Shown piece by piece: positions 34,670 to 46,455 of a DNA stretch of 64,000 nt. A model generated the notes under the pieces. It had not been told where the DNA came from. It made no database searches and was given only the letters and a program-made list of their open reading frames with translations. Source of the stretch: Oscheius tipulae (lineage: Eukaryota; Nematoda; Chromadorea; Rhabditida; Rhabditidae); NCBI GenBank assembly GCA_037178975.1, contig JASJZH010000001.1:3596001-3660000 (forward strand), written 5' to 3'. Position 1 is the stretch's first letter, and every line of letters begins with the position of its first letter. The position numbers and the translations under genes are program-made.

Positions 34670-35449
34670 GTTCTCCTCTCTGAAACGTGATGTTTAGATG
34701 TTAGAAATGAGAAAAGTATATAGAGCATAAATAAAGCAAATTCGAGATAACAACGTCTCTTGAACAAAGGGCCTACGGCACTGCATTTCAATGTATTGCT
34801 TAAAAACAACAGCAGCTACCTAATGCTCCTGTACATTGCATCCACAAGATTTTAAATATCTTGACAATAGCAACTAGAAAATTAACACAGAAGTGAGCCT
34901 AGAGCTATAAAAAGCCAAATCCTAAACGTTCTTGTCCCTAAATGTAGGGTGTATACTGTAGAAAAGATGCACGGATACTGTAATTTAACACCATCTTTTG
35001 GTATTTCTTGCTCTTTTTCCATGTTTTTCAACCATTTTGGAACCCATCTTTTTGCTACTTCTATCTTGAAATTGTGTGCGAGATTCGGGTATACCTCATG
35101 TTTGTTTCGTTACAATCTTCCCTAGATGCTTTTCTCTATAATCTATCGATTTTGATGTGTTTTCCGAAAGATTGCTCTGGCACTTGAAGTTTCCTTGTGA
35201 ATTCAAATTCGCGCTTTTGCCTGGGTCATGACACGAATGAGCAGCGCGGAACGGCCGCGTTGCGTGAGGTCAATATCTCTGTGAAGAACCTCTTTTGAAT
35301 TTTCCTTTTTCGTTCGGAGATATGCGTTTCTTGTCATTCCAACCGAAGTTTGTTTTCTAATTGGCTCACTTAATATTTCGATCATTTTCTTGTTTTCTCG
35401 TTTATTATTTTTGCTCGTAACTCTTCGTATTATTCAGAATTGGGGAAAC
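34670..35449. promoter_or_regulatory. Intergenic region between divergent UBE2K and hrp-2
   Basis: About 780 AT-rich bases between two diverging genes. A ttattcag acceptor at 35431-35438 lies just before the hrp-2 start. No coding frame or small RNA gene could be supported. Confidence 0.4.
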
Positions 35450-37744
35450 ATGGCCGAGGTTGAAGTAAAACCTGAGGAAACACCGGCAGCTGAAGTTGAA
35501 ACCGTGGAAGTTAAATCGGTCAGTTTTAACGATTAACATGCAGACACTTCCCGTTTCCAGGAATTTTCCGAAGATGAACGGTACAAGAAGCTCATGGAGT
35601 GGTCCGTCAAGCCGGGAGTCGCCGAAGCTATCATGAAGCTATTCGACTCCGGCACCATGTGCCTGGATGACATCGATGAGAGAGCTGTCGAGATGTTGAA
35701 TTCATTGCCGGAAGACCAGGCTAAATACGTCATGAATCAACTTCTGGTAGCGTTTTATTTGGTCCCGTCTAATAGCATGTTTAGGAATCAATGTTGTTCG
35801 GAGTTCAAAACAAGGCTCAATACCTCATGTCCATAATGAGGAACTTCCGAGACAAGGCACGAAGTGTTGGAGCTGCCACCGCCATGAGCACTCCGCTGAT
35901 CACAGGACCGGATCGCGAGAAAATGAAAGAAATCCTGGATCGGACCGGCTATCAACTCGAGATCACTGTCGGCCAACGGAAGTATGGAGGCCCTCCTCCA
36001 GAATGGGATGGTCCAGCGACAGGTCCAGTCGGGACTGGACATGAGGTATTTCAATTTGGTTTTGCAGTTGCATCACTGTTTCTAGGTTTATATCGGCCAC
36101 ATTCCTCACGAGCTCTTCGAAGACTCGCTCATTCCGCTTTTCGAGCAATGCGGCAAGATTTGGGATATGCGACTGATGATGGACCCCGTGACTCTGAAGA
36201 ATCGAGGCTACGCTTTTCTGACATACTGTGACAAGACATCTGCTGCTGAAGCAGCCAAGAAGGTACGCATTATTTCCTTCTTCTTTTCAGCAACAGCTAT
36301 GCGGTATCCGTTTTGATCCGTTCGTTGATGCATTTCGATATTCAGAATTTGTTGAGCTGAAAAGCCTGCTCACATTTCCTTATTTAGTTTGATGGCCACG
36401 AAATTTCTTCCGGAAAATCGCTGAAAGTGAATGTCTCAGTCGCGAATACTCGTCTGTTCCTTGGAAACATCCCCAAGTCGAAAACAAAAGAGGAAATTCT
36501 TGAGGAGCTCAAAAAGCACGCAGGTGATTTCGCCGGCTCTTTCGAACCGACTTTTCTTCTTCTTTTTGTTCCACTTATGGAGTTGATGTCGTTTATCTGT
36601 ACCAACCGATAACTGAGCTCACCTTAATTTGCAGAGGGCGTGACTGAGGTAATTCTTCACACTGTCCCGGATGCCACCGATCGCCACAAAAACCGTGGAT
36701 TCTGTTTCGTCGATTTTGTGGATCACAAAGCCGCCTCCGATGCCAAGAGGAAGATACAGCAGCACAAAGTTCGACCCTTCAACACTGACTTGGTGGTCGA
36801 CTGGGCGGAACAACAAGACGAACCAGACGAGGAGACTATGAACAAGGTATCAATTTTTACTTGGTTTTCAATAATGTTTTCATTGCAGGTCAAAGTACTT
36901 TACGTCCGCAATCTGAAGGAAGTAGTGACGGAGGACAAGCTGAAGGAGATGTTCGGTGCCTTTGGAGAAATAGAGCGAATCAAGAAGATTAAGGACTACG
37001 CCTTCGTCCACTTCAAGGAAAGGGAGCCATGTGTGAAAGCCATGGAGGAGTGGAACAATAAGGAATTGGAAGGCGTTGTCATCGACTGTTCGCTAGCCAA
37101 GCCCCAAAATGACAACAAAAAGAAGAAGCACCCAGCTCCAGGTGGTCGAGGTCGCGGACAAAGTCAAGGATACGGCAATGGCGGGGGATACGGAGGCGGT
37201 CAGCAAGGCTTTTATGGTGGAGGAGGACGTGGTCGAGCAAACAACATGTACCCCAACCAGTATGATTTATTGCTTTTTTGTGCAAATCAGATTTTTTTCA
37301 GAGGATATGACGATGGCTACTATGGCGGCGGAGGAGGATATGGCGACTTCGGCGGAGGATATGGCGCCTATGACCAAGGTGGATATGGAGGAGGTTACGG
37401 AGGATTCGGCGGAGGCGGCGATTATGGTTATGGCGGTGGTTATCCCCCTCGTGGTGCCCCCGGTGGATACCGAGTAAGAATTTTCCTTCATCCAATTGCA
37501 TTCTCGATTATAGGGAGCTTTCGGTGGAGGTGGATCCTTTGGAGCTTGGGGAAGCCCACGAGGAATGAGTCGAGGAACCCCTGGAATGGGACCGATGCGC
37601 GGACGTGGAGGCCCAATGAGAGGAGGACCCCGTGGAGCGCCGCGTGGTGGAAAGAGACCGGGCGGACCGCCTGGAGGTCCCGCTTCGAAAAGGGACAACG
37701 GTGCTACTGACTACTCGGCCGACGTCAACATGTCCAGCTTTTAA
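35450..37744 (+). CDS. hrp-2: hnRNP R/Q (SYNCRIP)-type RNA-binding protein
   Basis: Nuclear RNA-binding protein of the hnRNP R/Q family, active in splicing and mRNA stability. The order is: acidic N terminus, NURR-type helical domain (YKKLMEWSVKPGVAEAI ... LPEDQAKYVM), TGYQLEITVGQRKYGGPPP, then three RRMs with RNP cores (IGHIPHELFEDSL / GYAFLTYCD; LFLGNIPKSKT / GFCFVDFVDH; LYVRNLKEVVT / YAFVHFKERE) and a Gly/Tyr/Arg-rich RGG tail from about 37130. Full-length and collinear with the family. REV7 follows 215 bases downstream on the same strand. Confidence 0.94.
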
Positions 37745-37959
37745 AATTCCGATGTTCTCACTTTGTTAATTCGTCTATTTCCCCTTCATTGTTATTTATT
37801 CGTAGTCATTTCTAAATATTCTCACCCTGACTACGAATAAGCCTCTTCACGGTCCCATAAGCATCTCGTATTAATGTTGTTGCGAAAATGTCGTAGACTA
37901 ATGTCGTGTTCATTACATGAAGTATCTGAACTTATGCGTTCTCTTCTACTCTTTCCTAG

Positions 37960-38864
37960 ATGTTCGGATTTCGGGGGAAACGGACGAGAAATATCAAAGT
38001 CGGGTCTCGCGGGCCAACATTTCACACCGGTCCTCGTCGGCTCAGAGTCGGTTCTGCTTTTTGCGATACAATTGGCGAATTTCTGCATGAGATCTGCTCG
38101 GCTGTGCTCTTCAAATATGGTGGATACCTCGAAGAGGATTTCTCAGAAGGAGTTTTTGGAAAATACTTTTCAACACGAAGATGCAAAGATCCGGAGGTCC
38201 GCAGCTACATTTACAACATATTGCGAATTGCTCGGACAGCGCTTAAGCAGAATCAACTGTTCGCATTTGAAGGTACTTTATAATTCATTTTCTCGTTCAA
38301 AATCGCTTTTAGTGGCTGTAGTCGATGGCAACGAATTTCCGCTCTGCACATTCACAATCCACTTCAGGAAACGACCTCATTTTCGGGAATCAGCTTTGTT
38401 AGCTTGTCTGTTCTATCCATATTTCCTTGTTTCAGATGGCAACACAAAAAAGAACAGAATATGTTGATTCGTCAGCTAGGCCGAGTTCTCCAGAATATTC
38501 AAAAACTTCCAATTTCTGATGATATGCATGGATTCATTGAGACTGCAGGTTTATTTGTTTCCTTTTTTAGGTTTTGAAAGTGCATTCAGGCACAAGACTT
38601 CGAATTCGACTACAATTAGACGAGACTTTTCGAGAAACAGCAGCTGACTTGGGCCTCATAGCCGACAGTCCACTGCCACAGCCTTGGCATACAGAATTCG
38701 TCCCGATCGGTGATCCGATAACCAATCTTTTCAATCAGGTTTGCTAATTTTTGTCGAGAGGAACAATGTTTCAGATGTATTTCTCGAGTTTGATCTGTGA
38801 GCCGCCGAGTGTAGATGACCAAGATGATCGCTGGGACATTGGACATGGCACTCTAAAGAAATAA
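37960..38864 (+). CDS. REV7/MAD2L2-like HORMA-domain protein
   Basis: HORMA protein of translesion polymerase zeta and the shieldin pathway. After a basic N terminus (MFGFRGKRTRN) come FCDTIGEFLHEICSAVLF, FGKYFSTRRCKDPEVRSYI, NILRIARTALKQNQLFAFEVAVVD and PLCTFTIHF; these line up with human REV7 (FQKRKKY ... HPELNQYI ... VKPLLEKNDVEKVVVVILD). The C-terminal safety-belt part is more diverged. Introns 38273-38313, about 38399-38430 and 38552-38588. An AATAAA overlaps the stop. Its ATG directly follows ctttcctag, and it lies 215 bases behind hrp-2, so it may be a downstream operon gene. Confidence 0.7.
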
Positions 38865-40536
38865 ACAATTCTACTAGTGTTTATTCATTTGCCAACTGCA
38901 AAGGATCGATTTCCAAGCCGACGGATGTGGCCAGTAGGAGTGGTCATTTTGTTTCCGCGTGGTTGTTATACACTCGGTTACACTTTCGCATAGGAAGAAT
39001 GAGGGCATTACGCTATCCTCCAGAGGCCATTAGACGAGTCACTGGCTCCACTTGCGCCACCAATTATTGAACAAGAGCTGTTTTGTCATCAACATTGCTC
39101 AAGTTAGAAGCTCTTTTCTCAACACTTTCCACACTGATTTTGTTTCGAAATCGTCCAGCTTTGAGGCTGTCGTAGCAACTACTCCTTTTCTCCGAAATAC
39201 ACTATTAAGCAGTCGTAAAATAGCTCAAAAGTAAAGGGATCATGGTCTTTTGGCGATTGACTCTTGGGCTCTGGCCGTCTCTTTTGCCTCCAGGGGCCAT
39301 CGATTCGTTGACATCCAACCCGGCAGCGTTAGGGTCACCTGGCGTTTTCTTCCCTAATCTACTTTTGCTCGAACTTGAATCTTCTGAGTTGTACTTTGTT
39401 AAGGTTTTCCCAAATGAGAAAGTCTTCAAAAGTTTAAATGTACACATGTTCTATTCACTGATATGGACATTTATCCATCTTGTACTCTCAAAAGTCTTTC
39501 TTTCAGCGAAATCATTTGACAATATCAGATGGAGTTCCACTAAAAGAAGATGTTAGCTGCTAGAGGAGTGTCCCTTGGTCTGGGAAAGATCAATCTTTCC
39601 GATCTGAACCAACTACCTACAGAGAAACACAGGTACCAGACAGATGATGAGAATCCAAAAAAGTTCAGATTTGCGCTTTTGAAAAAGGAAGAAAAGAAGA
39701 AACCGCCGAGGATTCGAATCAAGAAAAAGGCCGATGCAAAGGTGAGTCTAACCCCCGTCGCTAGGCAGTAGAGAGGGCTTCAATGTTTTGATGGGGATGT
39801 GATTCGGAAGAGGCGGAGTCATCAGGACAGATGACCGAGAAACCGTCTCTTCGAGCTCGAACTCTCTTCCTGTCGACCTATTACTCTGCTAACAGAAGGG
39901 TCAGTGCTGCATGAGAAAAATGTTTATAATTACAAGTTGTCGCGTACGGTCTGACAACATCTTTTCCATTTACTTTGCCTACATCAGTTACTCTCCAAGT
40001 ACTATAGACTATCAAATGCCTTCGCTCTAGGATTCCATATCCTCTAATGCCAATTAGCACCTCTCTCCTTCCCTGCCAAGATGGATCAATTTGCTCTTTC
40101 GTGATAACAAGATACTTTTTGAGATGGAGAAGAAAAGAAAAGAGCACGTTATGTGTTACCGAACAGTTCCGACAAAACTCATGTCAGCTCTTACTGGCCG
40201 TTTGCCTACATCAGTTCCTTGTGAGTTCTACAAAACTTGATTGACATATTGGGACCCGAACTTTGCCTAATCTGGTACCAGAAATAATCTTGACCACGCA
40301 GCTTTGCCTATACCCTAATCCCATCGGCTTTGGCTTTAGTTGTCGAGGGTCCCCCATTGGCTTTAGAAACTCACGTCGTAAATAATAACGAGGTGGACTA
40401 TTAGAAGAAGAAAAAAACCTGTTGCTCCTCCACGTATGCATTCGAAAGGACGAGCAGTCGACTGTGAGAGGCCCCAATTCGCTTATGGAGTCCGTGGACG
40501 CATTAGGTGAAAACGAACCTTGTTACTCGTAGGAAG
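38865..40536. other. Intergenic region with two hypothetical plus-strand frames
   Basis: Frame 39242-39556 (MVFWRLTLGLWPSLLPPG ...) and frame 39550-39771 (MLAARGVSLGLGKINL ... KKEEKKKPPRIRIKKKADAK) are both open. The second ends at a good GTGAGT donor after GCAAAG, so it may be a real exon of a Lys-rich protein whose other exons I cannot place. It is not in frame with the TMEM200-like gene. Family unknown. Confidence 0.3.
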
Positions 40537-42130
40537 ATGGCTCGTGTCTTTGCCTCACACCACGAAAAGGTAAGACTTCCAGCTGTTTCTTTTTCTCTAG
40601 TTCCATTGTTCTTGCACACTGGGTACATTCAAGCCCCCTCTCAGCTCCAAATGTCCAACTATCGGTTCACTCGTTTGAGTGGAAAACAGAATGTGAGTCT
40701 TTGACAGAGTCACTAGTTCAAGAATACTGGTTCGTGCCTATGTCGCATACTATCTTGACACTTCTTGTTTCTGACCCATATTTTCGGGTTTCTGAAGTCA
40801 CTTTGTAGAACTTATTAGGCTAGAAAAAAATTGATATCGATAAATTATTCGCATAGAAACGGTTGCGAGAATGTTTCGAAAACTGATCTCTCAGCAGACA
40901 GTAACCCTCTGACAGACTCTCCCAGACTAAATCAAAGAGAGAAGGGGAATAGTATTTGTCGCATAATCTACACTGATTGCGCTCTATTGTTTGCTGGCCC
41001 TCTTGAAGATTTTGGCGGCGGCTGTGGTCGTCAAAGCCAATTGGGCTGCGAATGTCACTCGATGATATTAGGTCGCCACTTCCCTCCTTAGTAGGTTCTA
41101 CAAACACTTCTTCTGTCTATTTCAATCAGCAAAACTGTTTTCAGACAGTCTGGGCAGCATGTCGAGCAGTCATCTTTGGGGTGATCGTCATCGCTGTCGG
41201 TTTGGCCATGACCGTCTTGGGCTACTTTGACAAGCACTTCTCTGAAGTAAGTTGTTTCTCTCAATAGGCAAAGAGAATGTACAGAGAGTCTCCATCATCG
41301 ATGGTGTTGAGAAGAAATACCACGACAAGGTCGTCCAAATCCAATTGAAATCCATGCAGGTTAGATCTTTCCTTATTGACAACAATGCCGTGGTGCGGTA
41401 TCATTTCCACGGGAAAGACAGCCAAGGCAAACTCTCGGGATACGGTAGCCAGTTCTGTCTGGTTCAAAACATGGGGAGGGGGGGGAGGAGTTTTTTTTTT
41501 TCATCATTCGTAGACACTGCGACGTTTCTTTTTCCTAGAACTGTACCCTGAATATGACCAGTTTGAATACGTTTGATACTTTCAGTGTTTGACAACCAAT
41601 AGGCAGTTTCCCTTACTTTTTACAAAAATGAGGTCATCATTACACTGACTCAGAAGTGTGGGACTCAAAATCACCGAACAATCAGCGAGTTTACAGTACC
41701 TGGGACCAGTTCTGATGGGCATCGGCTCGTTCATTCTCATTGTAGCATGTGTCGTCACACTCGAATCGCGGGACAAACATGCTCAGGTAAAACACTACCT
41801 GTACCCTAAACTCTCGGGCTCAGATTATCACAGACGACGCGATTTCGAATAAGAGACGACGACTTCAATCAGTGGTCGTGGGGGATCAGGTCGAGGAGGC
41901 CACGCGCCGACAGTCACAGAGGCTAAGGTTCGTCCTTTTAGCAAGGCAATAGTCTTGATTTTTGATTCAGTTTTTCGACGACGGTCGAAATCCATCGTCC
42001 AGTGTATGGATTGGCACCATTGGCCGATGAGGACTCGCTCGATTTGCACTCTTGTTGCAGTGAGGTCCTTCTGACTGATCCAATTCAAGTCAGTGAGCAC
42101 GACGAAACATATCCGACTGAGAATTCCTGA
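40537..42130 (+). CDS. TMEM200-family two-span membrane protein
   Basis: Exons: MARVFASHHEK | LQMSNYRFTRLSGKQN | first span (AVIFGVIVIAVGLAMTVLGYF) with loop RVSIIDGVEKKY | second span YLGPVLMGIGSFILIVACVV followed by TLESRDKH | long cytosolic tail ending YPTENS. Two hydrophobic spans with YLGPVLMG-type sequence before the second and an ExRDK after it are typical of TMEM200 proteins, whose role is unknown. The intron at about 41400-41650 contains a long G-rich/T-rich tract. AATAAA at about 42146. Which upstream ATG is used is uncertain; an internal Met at 40651 is in the same frame. Confidence 0.65.
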
Positions 42131-42202
42131 GGAGACGGGTTCCGAATAAACTTTATATTGCCTAACAAACGAGGTGTACAACAAGGAGCGTCGTAGAATA
42201 AC

Positions 42203-44323
42203 TTAATGTGATCGTCTTCTCGATTTCTTCCTGCCATATCCGCCCGACTCTTCGTCATCTCCAGCTCCGCCATCGACCGGAGTCGAGTATGCTGTCTACA
42301 ATCAAGCTCTTTTTGCTATTGCTATTCTCTACTGTTACCTCTTCTTCAAACTGCTTCTCTTCCACAGCCGGAGATACCGGTACCTCAGTCGTGACTGTTT
42401 CCTCCTCTTCGATGTACTCTACTTCTTCTACTGGAGGTGGTGCAGGTGTCTAAATCTCGTTGTTTGTGGAAAACAGCAAGCTACCTCTTGGGGAGAATAT
42501 GTTGCTTTGCTCGTTGTTGGCTGAGCATAAGGAGCCAAAGTTTGAGGAGCAATAGTCTGTACGACTGGAGGGATTGTTGGCACATAGGTGGCTTGTTCCT
42601 CTTCATCGTCGGGATATTTCTCGGCTGGAGGCTCCGTAGCAGAGTAAGAGACACGAGTGTCAGTTTCCATTACTGGAGAAATATCAGGCGTCTCGGAAAC
42701 AGATTCTGGCGTTGCAGGAGGAACATAAGGTGGAGGCGTCTCCGGAACAGGCGCATAAGTCTCTTGTTTTGCTGGCGGAACATAAGGAAATGGTGTTTCA
42801 ACGACAGGTGGAATCTTTTGTCTAGCCGGAGGAACGTATGGAGCAACAGAGCTGGGAGTAGTTCTGACAGGACCCTCCCTTTCCTCATCGGGATATTCTT
42901 CTTCCTTCGGTGGATTGGTCACCTCGTCCTCATACTCACCACCATCTGGCTGCTCTGGAGCATAGTCATGTTCGGACTCGATGCTGGGAACAGTGACCAC
43001 TCTGGGCGGATTTGTGATCAGCTTACGAACAGGTGCAGAAGTCTGTTCCACCTCCTCCAAGATTTCCTCATCGATCATTTCTTCTCCGTAGGTGTCTGTA
43101 ATACAGTTTTAGATGAGAAGAATAAAAATCCAACTGGTGCCTCCAACGATACTTCCACTTTCCTCCAACTCTTCGGCCACTTTCTCGGTTGTCGACTCGA
43201 CCAGAATGGCTTGAGGGAGTGGTACGTAGGCCGGACCGACTGCTCTCGGCGGGACAAAGGGAACTTGAATACTACCGGGGGTATAACTACTTGAGGGCTG
43301 AACATTGACTTGAACCTGGGGTCGGGGATTCATCACCGTTTGGTACGGGTTCTGAGGGTTAGTGGGGGTAGAATAACTTCCAGTCGGAACGTGGGAATAG
43401 GCTGGCACTGCGGGTCTTGCATAGTATACAGGATTGTTATACTGGGGTTGGACTCGTGGTAGGACATAGGTTTGAGGCTGTTGATAGATTTTCGGAGTCT
43501 GGTAGGCGTACTGTTGTGAATGGTAGTAGCTGTAGGGCTGTTGGTAAGAGGGATAGTACGGCTGCTGGTTGTAGCTGTAACCGCCTCCAGAACAACAGGA
43601 ACTGCTGAAAGAAGAAGGGTTCCGGAACAGACGGTCAATGAACTGGAAAGGCAAACAGACCTGACCGAATGACAGCTGACAGCCGGAACAAAAACTACAG
43701 CCTAATTTCCGGCAAACTAAATCCTACCTTTACAATTTGCAAAAGCCTGCGACACAACTCAACTCTAATCTGGAATAATACATGACATTGTTTGTGGCTT
43801 TTTCTGTCAAGTATTATCCTAGATTAGAGTTGACAAGACAAGTCAGGCAGTTCAATTTACAAAATTAGCACTGACAGTGAGCCGCTCCGCCAGGAGCGTA
43901 AGCGACTTATCTATTGGGAGTTATTATAAACGTGTCTCTTTTTGTTCCTTGCACAAAAAGACCGTCGAGCAGGGGGCGAAGCCGACTGATGTTTTGAGGT
44001 TTCTCTACGTCTGTATTTTTGGCACCATTGGGGCAAATCATACTTGTCAGTATGAAAGTTTGAACACGGTAGCAATGATTAGCTTCTCACTAGATTGTAA
44101 CATTTTGAATCTCATTTCTGACCCAAGGAGTCTACTGTTCAAAAAGTTATGTTAGCTTTTTAGCAAATGCTCACAGGTAAAAGCTCTAAAGGAAACTTCC
44201 AGTGAGAAGCAACTAACTTTACTGTAAGACAAAAAAGAAAGTAACTGACCAACCGAGAAGAAGACTGAGACAGGCGTCGACTCCCAGAGGGAGAAGTGTG
44301 GTAAGGATGACCCCAAAAAGCAT
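42203..44323 (-). CDS. Secreted Pro/Tyr/Glu-rich low-complexity protein
   Basis: Main exons (42203-43654) encode a tail-like protein: SSCCSGGGYSY, then Gln/Tyr/Pro-rich repeats (YYPSYQQPYSYYH, TYVLPRVQPQY), then repeated acidic/proline blocks (TPFPYVPPAKQET, TPPPYVPPATPE) and a basic end YGRKKSRRRSH. Introns about 43090-43127, 42446-42480 and 42307-42350. A start exon is proposed at 44323-44250: MLFGVILTTLLPLGVDACLS is a clear signal peptide, but its donor is weak, so its link to the body is inferred. Composition suggests a cuticle or matrix protein. No known domain. A miRNA-like hairpin lies in the proposed first intron. Confidence 0.55.
43760..43832 (-). ncRNA. Candidate pre-miRNA hairpin (strand uncertain)
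   Basis: Arms 43760-43787 and 43805-43832 pair over about 28 bases with only two or three mismatches (CAACTCTAATCT against AGATTAGAGTTG at the base), closed by a loop of about 17 bases. Size and near-complete pairing fit a nematode pre-miRNA. It lies in the proposed first intron of the minus-strand secreted gene. No known miRNA seed was recognised, and either strand could be transcribed. Confidence 0.4.
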
Positions 44324-45047
44324 ATATAGTGGTAGCTAGAGGGCGCTGTGAGGACGAAACGTGCCCGGCCGAAGTCGTCCTTTTAACGGCTGTCCATCGT
44401 TTTTAGGAACTGACTCGCGCGCCACGCGCGGAACCGCCCCAAGGCGCTGTAAGCTGAAGAAGACGATAAGTGGCCGGATGGGTTACGCTCCCGATTTCTC
44501 TTTTTTTTCGAGGAAGAACATCAGGTGGCAGGGATATGTTTTGGCAGGCGGAAAGAACGGGATCTTAGAGAGGATTCACTTGATAGTGAAAGTGAAAATG
44601 TGATTAAACTGTGATTAATCTGATAACTTCCTCGTCGAGTAATTAATTCTGTCCTGGGATTGAAACCACTTTCTGTTTAATGAGAATGTCTCCCACGTGT
44701 CCTCCCCCCTGGACGACTTCCAGCATTCCACGTCTGTTCCTTTCAGTCCCTGTTCGAGGCAGTTCGCTCTTAGAAAAGAAGAGTTGCTCAACATATAGAC
44801 CCCCATTGCAGTTCAATGGGGGTCTATATGTTCATGATATCTACTAGACGACCTTCTGTTTCACTAGTCAACATTCCTTTTCCCTCCAGCTTCACGGAAA
44901 TCTCATAAGAGTGGCTCTGATTACAACTATTCTTGGCCTTTTGAGCTTTTGACACTCTTCTCCTCCTGTTTTTCAAGCCAAGTCAGGAAGAGATTCCAAT
45001 TTCCCGACCTCACAACATCCATCTGTTCAGCTCCTCTCGTGGACAGA
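44324..45047. other. Intergenic region with short hairpin
   Basis: About 720 bases between divergent genes. It contains an exact inverted repeat: 44790-44808 pairs with 44814-44832 around a 5-base loop. The plus-strand frame at 44361-44603 has no recognised domain. Confidence 0.4.
44790..44832. repeat. Exact 19-bp inverted repeat with 5-base loop
   Basis: The arms start AACATATAGACC and are perfect reverse complements, with CAGTT as the loop. It is too short for a standard pre-miRNA; it could act as a terminator-like or regulatory hairpin or be a transposon scar. Confidence 0.8.
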
Positions 45048-46455
45048 ATGACAGATTTCACCGTGATTACTGGCTGCATTGTCTTCGTGGTAAGGCTATT
45101 CCTTCCGTGTCACAAAATTTATTTAGGTAGCTCTTTGTGGGGCCAGCTTGAACGTCTTGGTCTTGAGATTCACTAAAAGGGCCAAGGCTTTCCAGTCCTG
45201 TTTCGGAAATCTGGTCCGCTTCGAGGCCGGTTCGGCTCTCGTCTTCAACTGTATCTTTGGATTCTACGTGGCTCCGACTCTCATATTGTGAGTGACTTCC
45301 TGATTTCATACTCTTTGGAAGGGCATGGGAACATGAACATGTTGTCCTTTGACCTGTGCTTTTCAGTGACATTTCTCCTCTTCGTCTGAAATCAGTATCA
45401 GCTCGATTCGGTCATCTGGCTGTTCTGAGTCACGACGTCTGTCTTTTGACCCATCTGACCATTTCAATCAACCGATTCATTGCTGCTTGGATGTCTTCCA
45501 AGTACAACAGACTTTTCACTACGAGAAAGACAGTCATCTACTCTGTCCTCATAGTTATCATCGCCTTTCTTATCACTCTCTTTCACTTTATTGGTAGGTA
45601 CTCTAGAGTTCTGAAAACAATCGAGTTATAGAACCTTGCTGGATTTATTTTGACTTTTCCCACGTCAGTTTCACGTACGAAATGTCACGTCCAGACTCCT
45701 GTGGAAGCATCGTGGCCTTCTACGTGCAGTTCCCACGAAATCTCGCAGTGATGTGCGTGTGCACACTGCTGAATGTTGCAACTTATGGCAAGATTAGATT
45801 ATTGAACCAAAGTGTGGGTAATTTGTTGTCGAGAGTGAATAGCTGAGATTTGCAGACAATGATAGCGGTCACGGCAACAATGGAACAGCAGAGGAGGCAC
45901 AAGATCGAGCTGGCTCTCATTTCACAGGTTCGAGTTTATACGGACAGCCAACAAAAAGTACAAGGAAACTCTTACTTCGAGTTCGAACCACGAAACAATT
46001 ATGGTGATGCATCCGATCTCATATCTCCGATCTCCGTTCGGCTCTCTACTTGTCCCAAACAAATCTTTATTTTGATCAGTAGACTCATCAATCCGGTCAC
46101 TCACACAAAGTTGCATAACTTTTATTTGCAACCAATTCCCTTTAACAATTCTCCCTTTGCAGGTGTGTGTGCAAGCTGCCGTGTATATCATTCAATTCTT
46201 CACGTACTTCATCATCGCCCCACACATCGCCAACGTCTGGGTCGTCTTCCTTTTGACTACTTTTGCCTGGGAGATGATTCACGTCACAGATGGGTGGGTG
46301 AGAAGGTCTTGAACTCGAAGAAGTTCGCCTTCAGACTGGCAGTCTTCGTCTTCAATCGCGAGCTTCTCAACATCGTTTTGTCACGAATCCGACCGGGAAC
46401 GACTGTGACTCACTCTCTGTCCTCCAGACCAATTTCGACTTCAATGAAATTGTGA
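45048..46455 (+). CDS. Nematode SRX-class chemoreceptor GPCR
   Basis: Seven-span receptor expressed typically in chemosensory neurons. Features of the Srx class: short N terminus (MTDFTVITGCIVFVV), CFGNLVRFEAGSAL in TM2, the long TM3 with LTHLTISINRFIAAW, charged loop KYNRLFTTRKTV, and FDFSHVSFTYE with Cys in extracellular loop 2. TM6-TM7 read AAVYIIQFFTYFI and VFVFNRELLNIVL. Six introns, including a long one at about 45928-46162. Ends STSMKL then TGA. No ligand can be suggested. Confidence 0.85.

Noticed and set aside
39881-40147. Minus-strand ORF suspected as a retroelement piece
   Set aside because: No reverse transcriptase, integrase or gag motif visible.
42437-43294. 285-codon plus-strand ORF, Cys/Trp/Arg-rich
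   Set aside because: Antisense of the Pro/Tyr/Glu-rich exons, whose repeats and splice sites are consistent on the minus strand.
44361-44603. 80-codon plus-strand ORF
   Set aside because: No domain, no splice sites and no conserved look.
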